From JAMOAD01 sp023621955 (lineage in GTDB: Bacteria > Acidobacteriota > Aminicenantia > JAMOAD01), in the NCBI GenBank assembly GCA_035403085.1, contig DAONEM010000055.1:1-9508 (forward strand): a DNA stretch of 9,508 bases, read 5' to 3'. Position numbers and translations under genes: made by a program. Below, piece after piece: positions 1-5,686 of this stretch. Positions within the stretch are counted from its first letter, which is position 1. Every line of letters starts with the position of its first letter. A model generated the notes under the pieces. The model was not told where the DNA came from and ran no database searches. It was given only the letters and a program-made list of their open reading frames with translations.

Positions 1-66
1 ATCGGCGAAAACCACCTTGCAGAGGCTCTCCAATACCGTCTGTACGAGGAGAGCCTCTTCTGTTGA
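1..66 (+). CDS. 3' end of an unidentified + strand gene (partial)
   Basis: Frame 1 is open from the window edge to a TGA at 64-66 and encodes 21 residues, including HLAEALQYRLYEESLF. This looks like a natural amphipathic C-terminal helix, and the other two forward frames look less protein-like. The frame would end 9 bp before the stop of the convergent S1 gene, a normal convergent arrangement. The family cannot be named from so short a tail. The segment also carries both arms of an 11-bp inverted repeat (21-31 and 48-58), so it could instead be noncoding terminator sequence that happens to be open. The call is inference from reading-frame appearance only. Confidence 0.45.
   Translation: MGENHLAEALQYRLYEESLFC
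21..58. repeat. 11-bp perfect inverted repeat, possible bidirectional terminator
   Basis: AGAGGCTCTCC (21-31) and its exact reverse complement GGAGAGCCTCT (48-58) flank a 16-nt loop. It lies 17 bp downstream of the S1 gene stop on the - strand, and inside the probable 3' end of the convergent + strand gene. It can form a GC-rich hairpin in RNA from either strand. Neither side has a strong U tract immediately after the stem; on the - strand the nearest is TTTT about 8 nt on. A classical intrinsic terminator is therefore possible but not secure. Confidence 0.55.
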
Positions 67-75
67 AGGGGTTGT

Positions 76-1278
76 TTACTCTCCGTTCTTCTTGAGGGCG
101 TCTGCGAAGAGATCCCCCATGGTGGTCTTGCGGGAGGCGCGGGCCTCCTCAACCACCTGACGGCTCATCTTCACATCGTCTTCTTCCGCGGGAGCGGGCT
201 TCTCGATAGAGAGGGAGAGCCTGCGGCTGGTAAGGTCCATTTCCTGAAGCTGAACGGATACCTCTTGGCCGATCGCGAGAACCTCTTTGGGGTGAGAGAC
301 CCTCTTCTCCGTTCCCATACGGGAGACATGGAGCAGGCCTTCCACTCCGGGGATCAGCTGAACGAAGGCGCCGAATTTCTCCATTCGGACGACCTTGCCG
401 GGGAGGAAGTCGCCGACCTTAAAACGGTGGGAGAAATCATCCCAGGGGTCTTCCTGGAGGGCCTTGATGCTGAGGGAGAGACGTCTCTCTTCGGGACGGA
501 TCTCTTTGATCAGGACCTTGACCTGCTGACCGACGGTTAAGAAGTCGGAGGCCTTGGAAACCTTCTGGTGAGAGATTTCGGAGACATGGACCAACCCCTC
601 GACTCCGCCGATATCCACGAAGGCGCCGTAGTCTTTCAGGGAGGTGACTTTCCCCTCTTTTTCGTCGCCTTTCTGAAGGGTCTTCCAAACCTCTTCTTCC
701 AGGCGCTTCTCTTCCTGGACAAGAAGCTCTCTGCGGCTGACCACGATATTCCGGCCCATCTCTTCGAACTGGGTGATCAGGAAGGGGTAAGACCGGCCGA
801 TGTGGGACTGAGGATCCTGGCAGTAGCCTCTCTCCATCTGAGAGAAAGGACAGTAGGCTCTCATCCCCATCATGGTGATTTCGAATCCGCCCTTGTTGGT
901 GCCTTTGACTTTTCCATCAACGGCCATGTGAGCTTCGAAGGCCTCTTTCAACGTGTTCAAAGTGGCGTTCTTGGTGCTGTCACCGGTGTCGGCGAGCATT
1001 GTCGGACGACGGGAGCAGGTGAAGAGGGAGTCTCTGAAAGACGTGGGGTAAACGGTGATGCTCTCGCCGGCGAGAAGGGCCTTTTGGTCCTCTTCGGTGA
1101 GTTCAATCTTGGAGATGACGCCTTCGAAACGCTGGCCCAGGTCCAGGTAGAAGGAATCTTTGGCTTTGGAGATCAGCTTGGCTTCGACTCTTTCGCCAAG
1201 GTTAATTCGGCTCCTCTTTTGAAAGGTGGCCTCTGCGGCCTGGAGCCAGTCCTGGGACGGATTCTCGTTGTTTTTCAT
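76..1278 (-). CDS. S1-domain RNA-binding protein (ribosomal protein S1-like, four S1 repeats)
   Basis: The product has 400 residues, starting at ATG 1278. It contains four OB-fold S1 RNA-binding repeats at roughly residues 28-90, 117-184, 204-273 and 287-359. The last two are the most canonical (KDYGAFVDIGGVEGLVHVSE at 215-234; FGAFVQL and GVEGLLHVS at 302-317), each closing with RRLSLSI. The second has the less regular GFEITMMGMRAYCPFSQ form seen in some S1-like proteins. The tail from 360 is acidic, then basic and helical. The expected role is cytoplasmic mRNA or 30S binding during translation. E. coli S1 has six repeats, so this is either a short S1 or an auxiliary S1-domain paralogue, and I leave the symbol blank. 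A Shine-Dalgarno AGAGG (1289-1293) sits 10 nt before the start. The gene appears monocistronic, divergent from carB and with its own promoter at 1321-1349. Confidence 0.9.
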   Translation of the reverse strand: MKNNENPSQDWLQAAEATFQKRSRINLGERVEAKLISKAKDSFYLDLGQRFEGVISKIELTEEDQKALLAGESITVYPTSFRDSLFTCSRRPTMLADTGDSTKNATLNTLKEAFEAHMAVDGKVKGTNKGGFEITMMGMRAYCPFSQMERGYCQDPQSHIGRSYPFLITQFEEMGRNIVVSRRELLVQEEKRLEEEVWKTLQKGDEKEGKVTSLKDYGAFVDIGGVEGLVHVSEISHQKVSKASDFLTVGQQVKVLIKEIRPEERRLSLSIKALQEDPWDDFSHRFKVGDFLPGKVVRMEKFGAFVQLIPGVEGLLHVSRMGTEKRVSHPKEVLAIGQEVSVQLQEMDLTSRRLSLSIEKPAPAEEDDVKMSRQVVEEARASRKTTMGDLFADALKKNGE

Positions 1279-1289
1279 CGGTATTCGAC

Positions 1290-1301
1290 CTCTTATAAGA
1301 G
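1290..1301. repeat. 12-bp palindrome in S1 leader overlapping its ribosome site
   Basis: CTCTTATAAGAG is a perfect palindrome in the predicted 5' untranslated leader of the S1 gene. One arm shares four bases with the AGAGG Shine-Dalgarno (1289-1293). As RNA it could give only a 4-bp stem with a UAUA loop; as DNA it could bind a dimeric protein. Function is unknown. Confidence 0.4.
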
Positions 1302-1320
1302 TGGGAAAACGTAAGGGGTG

Positions 1321-1349
1321 ATTCTATTACGAGAAGCCTCTCTTGTCAA
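1321..1349 (-). promoter_or_regulatory. Sigma-70-type promoter of the S1 gene
   Basis: On the - strand there is TTGACA (1349-1344), a 17-bp spacer and TAGAAT (1326-1321). The -35 is perfect and the -10 matches at 5 of 6 positions. Initiation would fall near 1312-1315, giving a leader of about 35 nt before the ATG at 1278. Confidence 0.8.
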
Positions 1350-1550
1350 CCTTGGAGGCGCCCCTTCTTCATCGGTGGATGGGTGGCCTCTCCTCTCCCC
1401 TTGAGCCCACACCGTTCCTCTGACGGAGGAAGGGCCGGGGAAAGGTGAAAGGGGAGGAGAAAAAAAACGGCGAAGGGCTCGGAAAACCTTCTTCTCCGCG
1501 CCCCTCCCTGTCGATCTCCTCCCCCTGGGAAGAAAAATAACTCTTTTGTC
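1350..1550. other. Intergenic tract between divergent promoters, no gene seen
   Basis: About 200 bp lies between the S1 and carB promoters, with alternating pyrimidine-rich and purine-rich blocks (for example the G/A-rich run around 1437-1468 and the C/T-rich run around 1497-1526). A weak 6-bp stem (1415-1420 with 1426-1431) is present. Short open frames here are of skewed, repetitive composition and lack convincing starts. No tRNA, recognisable riboswitch or PyrR-type box was seen. Confidence 0.5.
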
Positions 1551-1579
1551 TCGACTTTTTCCCCAAAATCCTCTATCAT
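1551..1579 (+). promoter_or_regulatory. Probable carB promoter
   Basis: TCGACT (1551-1556, 4 of 6 matches to TTGACA), a 17-bp spacer and TATCAT (1574-1579, 5 of 6 matches). Initiation would fall near G1585-G1587, so the transcript would begin GGGUUUU or close to it. The leader before the carB ATG at 1678 would be about 90 nt. Confidence 0.55.
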
Positions 1580-1593
1580 TGCGCGGGTTTTCG

Positions 1594-1647
1594 ATGGCTA
1601 GGCCCGATGGTCCCCGGCCGTTGCCGGACGGGTTGAGCCTCCGCTGA
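1594..1647 (+). CDS. Possible 17-codon leader frame upstream of carB
   Basis: ATG 1594 opens a frame reading MARPDGPRPLPDGLSLR and ending at TGA 1645-1647, within the predicted carB leader and in the same frame as carB. Three of 17 residues are Arg and four are Pro. It starts only about 8 nt after the predicted transcription start and has no Shine-Dalgarno, so translation would have to be leaderless-like. It may be chance, but it spans the whole leader hairpin. Confidence 0.2.
   Translation: MARPDGPRPLPDGLSLR
1596..1639 (+). promoter_or_regulatory. Strong hairpin in the carB leader
   Basis: In RNA, 1596-1606 (GGCUAGGCCCG) pairs with 1629-1639 (CGGGUUGAGCC), with one A-G mismatch and two G-U pairs. 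Inside it, CCGGC (1614-1618) pairs with GCCGG (1623-1627) around a CGUU loop. No U tract follows, so it is not an intrinsic terminator. Just downstream, CCUC (1638-1641) could alternatively pair with the GAGG of the carB ribosome site (1665-1668). A regulatory role is inference from position and pairing. Confidence 0.4.
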
Positions 1648-1677
1648 AGAACCGTTTAGGCCTTGAGGGGTGTGAAC

Positions 1678-4600
1678 ATGCGCCGGGACGATGTCAAGAA
1701 GGTTCTCATCGTAGGGTCCGGTCCGATCGTGATCGGGCAAGCCTGTGAGTTCGATTATTCCGGAACCCAGGCGTGTAAAGCGCTTCGTGAGTTGGGTTAC
1801 TCCGTTGTCTTGGTCAACTCCAACCCCGCCACCATCATGACCGATCCGGCCATGGCGGATGCCACCTACGTGGAACCCCTCAACAGGGAGCGGCTGGAGG
1901 AGATCATCGCCCTGGAGAGGCCGGACGCCCTTCTTCCCAACCTCGGCGGTCAGACCGGGCTCAACATGGCCCAGACCCTCCATAAGGCGGGGATCTTGAA
2001 GCAGTACGGCGTGAGGGTCATCGGGGTGAACCTGGAGGCCATCGAGAGCGGAGAGGACCGGGAGCTCTTCAAGAAGACCATGGCGGGGCTGGGGATCGCC
2101 ACCCCCCGCTCCGGGATCGCCGCCTCCATCGACGAGGCCGAAAGAATCGCCTGTGAGCTCGGCTTTCCCGTCATCGTCCGCCCCGCCTACACCATGGGTG
2201 GATCCGGGGGAGGGTTCGCCTATAACCGGGAGGAGCTGGTTACCATCGCCGGCCGCGGCCTGAGCCTCTCTATGACCCGTCAGCTCCTGATCGAGGAGTC
2301 GATTCTCGGGTGGGAGGAGTTGGAGGTGGAGGTCGTACGGGATGAGAAGAACCGGATGGTCTCGGTCTGTTTCATCGAAAACATCGACCCCGTCGGTATC
2401 CATACGGGAGACTCCTTCTGCGTGGCCCCCATGCTGACCGTCGACCCGGCCTTGGTCAAGAGACTGGAAACCATGGCCTTCCGGATCGTGGAGACCATCG
2501 GGATCGTCGGGGGAACCAATGTCCAGTTCGCCCACGATCCCGGGAGCGGCCGGGTTGTGATCATCGAGATCAACCCGCGGACATCCCGCTCCTCCGCCCT
2601 CGCCTCCAAGGCGACGGGTTTCCCCATCGCCCTGATCTCCGCCAAACTCGCCACGGGCCTCACCCTGGACGAGATCCCCTACTGGAGGGAGGGGACCCTG
2701 GACCGGTATACCCCTTCCGGGGAGTATGTGGTGCTCAAGTTTGCGCGGTGGGCCTTCGAGAAGTTCCGGGGTGTGGAGAACAGGATTGGGACCCAGATGA
2801 AGGCCGTAGGGGAGGTCATGTCCATCGGGAAGAGCTACAAGGAGGCTCTGCAGAAGGCGGTCAGGAGCCTGGAAATCGGCCGCTACGGCCTGGGCTTCGC
2901 CGCCGGCTACAACGACAAGAGTCTACCGGAGCTTCTGGAGGCCCTGAAGACCCCCGGCAGCGACACCCACTTCCTCATCTACGAGGCTCTCAGGAAGGGG
3001 GCCTCTCCGGAACGGGTCAGCGCCATCACCTCGATCAAACTCTGGTACCTTCGGCAGATGAAGGAGCTCGTGGACCTGGAAGAGGAGATCCTCGCCTACC
3101 GAGGGGGAACCTTGCCGGACGACCTTCTGCTCAGGGCCAAGAGGGATGGCTTCTCCGACAGGTACCTCGCCCAGATCCTCGATCTGACCGAGAAGGGGCT
3201 TCGGGAGCGGCGGGAGGCGTTGGGACTCGTGGAGGGATGGCATGCGGTTCCCGTCAGCGGAGTCGAGGGGAAGGCCTACTACTTCTCCTCCTACGCCTCC
3301 GCGGATACCCTGAAGTTGGAGCCCGGCGGAAAGAGGGTCATGATCCTCGGCGGAGGGCCGAACCGGATCGGCCAGGGAATCGAGTTCGATTACTGCTGTG
3401 TCCACGCGGCCATGGCGCTCAGAAACATGGGCTACGAGACGATCATGGTGAACTGCAACCCCGAGACGGTCTCCACCGACTACGATACCTCGGACAGGCT
3501 CTACTTCGAACCCTTGACCGTGGAAGATGTCCTGCAGATCTATCGTAAGGAGAACCCTCTCGGGGTGATCGTCCAGTTCGGAGGTCAGACGCCCCTCAAC
3601 ATCGCCCGGGAGCTCTCCGAGGCAGGGGTGAGGATCCTGGGAACCTCCATCGATTCCATCGATATGGCGGAGGATCGGGACCTCTTCCGCCGGAAGATGG
3701 AGCGTCTGGGGATCCCCATGCCCGAGTCCGGGATGGCCGCGGAGATCGACGAGGCCCTCGACGTGGCGGCTCGGATCGGCTACCCCCTCATGGTCCGCCC
3801 CTCCTTTGTCCTCGGGGGTCGTGGAATGGCGGTCCTCTACGACGAGAAGATGCTTCGGGAGTATGTGGCCGCCGCCGTCGGCGTCACCCCCGACCGTCCC
3901 CTGCTCCTGGACAGGTTCCTCCACAACGCCATGGAGTGCGAGGCCGATGCGGTCAGCGACGGCGTGGATGTCTACATCCCTTCGGTGATGGAGCACATCG
4001 AACAGGCGGGGGTCCACTCCGGGGATTCCGCCTGCCTGATCCCTCCCCAGGGGATCGGGGAGGAGAACCTCGAGAAGATCCGGCTCTACACCAAGACCAT
4101 CGCCCATGAGCTGGGGGTCTGCGGCCTGATGAACGTTCAGTACGCCATCGAGGAGGGAAGGGTCTACGTGCTGGAGGCGAATCCCAGGGCCTCCAGGACG
4201 GTCCCCCTGGTCTCCAAGGTCTGTGGAATCTCCCTGGCCGCCATGGCCACCGAGGTGATGCTGGGGAGAAGGCTCAGGGAGATGAGCCTTCCCCAAGGGG
4301 AGGTTCCCTACGTGGGGGTGAAACAGCCGGTCTTCCCCTTCGACAAGTTCCCCGAGGTCGATCCGGTCCTGGGGCCGGAGATGCGCTCCACCGGCGAGGT
4401 CCTGGGAATGGCCGACAACTTGGGCTTAGCCTTCTTCAAGGCCCAGGAGGGGGCGGGCGCCAGGCTCCCGCGGTCGGGAGCGGTTCTGGTCAGCCTCTCC
4501 GAGAAGCCCGAGGAGGCGGTCCTGGTGGCGGAAGAGTTCTACCGTTTGGGCTTTAAGCTCTACGGAACCGAGGGGACCGCCTCCTTCCTCTCCCTCCGGG

Positions 4601-4878
4601 GGGTGCCCACGGAGAGGGTGGACAAGATCAACCAGGGGCGTCCCAACGTCTTGGACCTGATCGTGAACAGGGAGGTCTCCCTGGTCATCAACACGCCCTC
4701 TCCCCGGAGAGACTCCTTGGCCGACGATGCCTCGATCCGGAAGGCGGCCATCAAGTACGGGGTTCCCTACATGACGACCCTGGCGGCCGCCCACGCCTCG
4801 GCCTTAGGAATCGCCGCGGCCCGCCGTGGGGGAGGGGGGGTGAGATCCCTTCAGGAGTACCATCGGGAGCTGAAGTAG
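1678..4878 (+). CDS. carB: Carbamoyl-phosphate synthase, large (ammonia/ATP) subunit
   Basis: This 1066-residue protein, close to the 1073 of E. coli CarB, makes carbamoyl phosphate from bicarbonate, ammonia (channelled from glutamine by CarA) and two ATP, for pyrimidine and arginine synthesis in the cytoplasm. The two homologous synthetase halves are clear. The first begins VLIVGSGPIVIGQACEFDYS and has GGSGGG at 174-179, HTGDS at 242-246 and the metal/ATP site EINPR with E297 and N299. The second begins near residue 552 with MILGGGPNRIGQGIEFDY and has GGRG and EANPRASR. A C-terminal MGS-like allosteric domain runs from about 934, with KINQGRP and NTPSPRR. I chose ATG 1678 because GAGGGG (1665-1670) lies 7 nt upstream and it begins the conserved MRRDDVKKVL; an in-frame TTG at 1663 would overlap that ribosome site. 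carA is not adjacent. The stop is 4 bp from the convergent DUF72 stop. Confidence 0.98.
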   Translation: MRRDDVKKVLIVGSGPIVIGQACEFDYSGTQACKALRELGYSVVLVNSNPATIMTDPAMADATYVEPLNRERLEEIIALERPDALLPNLGGQTGLNMAQTLHKAGILKQYGVRVIGVNLEAIESGEDRELFKKTMAGLGIATPRSGIAASIDEAERIACELGFPVIVRPAYTMGGSGGGFAYNREELVTIAGRGLSLSMTRQLLIEESILGWEELEVEVVRDEKNRMVSVCFIENIDPVGIHTGDSFCVAPMLTVDPALVKRLETMAFRIVETIGIVGGTNVQFAHDPGSGRVVIIEINPRTSRSSALASKATGFPIALISAKLATGLTLDEIPYWREGTLDRYTPSGEYVVLKFARWAFEKFRGVENRIGTQMKAVGEVMSIGKSYKEALQKAVRSLEIGRYGLGFAAGYNDKSLPELLEALKTPGSDTHFLIYEALRKGASPERVSAITSIKLWYLRQMKELVDLEEEILAYRGGTLPDDLLLRAKRDGFSDRYLAQILDLTEKGLRERREALGLVEGWHAVPVSGVEGKAYYFSSYASADTLKLEPGGKRVMILGGGPNRIGQGIEFDYCCVHAAMALRNMGYETIMVNCNPETVSTDYDTSDRLYFEPLTVEDVLQIYRKENPLGVIVQFGGQTPLNIARELSEAGVRILGTSIDSIDMAEDRDLFRRKMERLGIPMPESGMAAEIDEALDVAARIGYPLMVRPSFVLGGRGMAVLYDEKMLREYVAAAVGVTPDRPLLLDRFLHNAMECEADAVSDGVDVYIPSVMEHIEQAGVHSGDSACLIPPQGIGEENLEKIRLYTKTIAHELGVCGLMNVQYAIEEGRVYVLEANPRASRTVPLVSKVCGISLAAMATEVMLGRRLREMSLPQGEVPYVGVKQPVFPFDKFPEVDPVLGPEMRSTGEVLGMADNLGLAFFKAQEGAGARLPRSGAVLVSLSEKPEEAVLVAEEFYRLGFKLYGTEGTASFLSLRGVPTERVDKINQGRPNVLDLIVNREVSLVINTPSPRRDSLADDASIRKAAIKYGVPYMTTLAAAHASALGIAAARRGGGGVRSLQEYHRELK

Positions 4879-4882
4879 CCCC

Positions 4883-5686
4883 TCAGAGGGCCTCGGGTCG
4901 GGAGAGAAGACGGCGGAGACTCTCCAGGTTCCGGACCGCCCCGCCCCGGTAGTGGTTGTTCCCGGCGATGAAGACCTTGGAGAGGTTCCGGGGGAGGCTC
5001 CTGATCTTCAGGGCGATCTCCTCCAGCTCCCGGAGGCTGTAGTCGTAGTCGTACCGGCTGTCCCGTCCCTCCCCGGAGAACCAGGAGGAGGCGTTGCGGC
5101 CGTGGAGCCGGAAGTAGGCGGCCCCCTTCCCCGTGGCGTAGTCGGTGAGGGGAGGGTTGAGGGAGAGGTCGGGAAGGTCGACGTTGGTCCAGATCCACTC
5201 CCGGGAGCGGAAGAGGTCGAGGACCTCCGGACGCTCCCAGCTCCTGTGCCTGAACTCCACCGCTAGTGTCTGGCCCGGGAAGAGCTCTGCGGTTCGGGTG
5301 AGCCGGAGCGCGTTCTCCCGGCTCCAAGAAAAACTGTAGGGGAACTGGAGGAGGAGGCCGGCGAGACGCCCGGATTCGGCCAGAGGAGAGATCCCCTCCA
5401 GGAAGAGGCCGGCCTGGCTCGGGTCGAAGGGCCCTTCATGGGAAAAGCTCTTGTGAAGTTTGACCCAGAAGAGGAAGCTCTTCAGGGGACGGGTCTGTTC
5501 GACCCAACCTTGACAAAGGGAGGGCGTCGGAATCCGGTAGAAGGTGGTGTTCACCTCCACGAAGTCAAAGCGGTCAGCTATGAAGAGAAGGGGCGAGAAG
5601 CCTCGGGGTTTGGGGTTGGGGTAGACGGTTCCCTTCCAGTCGGGGTAGCTCCATCCACAGGGGCCGTAGAGGTAGGGGCTCTCCAT
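4883..5686 (-). CDS. DUF72 / YecE family protein
   Basis: The product has 267 residues from ATG 5686, typical for the DUF72 (YecE-like) family, which has a TIM-barrel fold and no well-established biochemical role. Family hallmarks in order are GPCGWSYPDWKGTVYP near the N terminus, FVEVNTTFYRIP around 42-53, LAGLLLQFPYSF, VEFRHRSW, YFRLHGRN and the C-terminal FIAGNNHYRGGAVRN. The frame is open upstream to 5971, but that stretch overlaps pepF and is low-complexity Pro/Gly/Arg sequence, so the ATG at 5686 is the start. That ATG shares one base with the pepF stop (TGATG). No Shine-Dalgarno precedes it, so translation probably depends on ribosomes finishing pepF. It is the last gene of the arcC-pepF-DUF72 unit and ends 4 bp from the carB stop. 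No signal peptide or membrane segment is visible. Confidence 0.92.
   Translation of the reverse strand: MESPYLYGPCGWSYPDWKGTVYPNPKPRGFSPLLFIADRFDFVEVNTTFYRIPTPSLCQGWVEQTRPLKSFLFWVKLHKSFSHEGPFDPSQAGLFLEGISPLAESGRLAGLLLQFPYSFSWSRENALRLTRTAELFPGQTLAVEFRHRSWERPEVLDLFRSREWIWTNVDLPDLSLNPPLTDYATGKGAAYFRLHGRNASSWFSGEGRDSRYDYDYSLRELEEIALKIRSLPRNLSKVFIAGNNHYRGGAVRNLESLRRLLSRPEAL

Noticed and set aside
568..1314. 248-codon + strand frame over the S1 gene
   Set aside because: Mirror of a clear four-repeat S1 protein; runs through its start and leader, with no ribosome site or family resemblance.
1445..1540. 31-codon GTG-started + strand frame in the same region
   Set aside because: Skewed composition (Lys/Ser/Pro/Glu), no promoter ahead of it and a poorly spaced ribosome site.
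1346..1579. 77-codon - strand frame in the S1-carB intergenic region
   Set aside because: Phe/Arg/Gly-rich translation of purine/pyrimidine tracts; it runs over the S1 promoter and lacks a credible ribosome site.
1663..1677. TTG start for carB five codons upstream
   Set aside because: It would overlap the GAGGGG ribosome site; ATG 1678 has ideal spacing and begins the conserved N terminus.
1580..1677. PyrR-binding attenuator in the carB leader
   Set aside because: No sequence resembling the PyrR RNA box and no terminator U tract.
2923..4296. 457-codon open frame antisense to carB (and similar frames at 1576-2535 and 2280-2663)
   Set aside because: Shadows of carB; low-complexity His/Asp/Gly-rich translations without recognisable domains.
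4870..4890. Terminator between carB and the DUF72 gene
   Set aside because: Only a 4-bp stem and no U tract on either strand.
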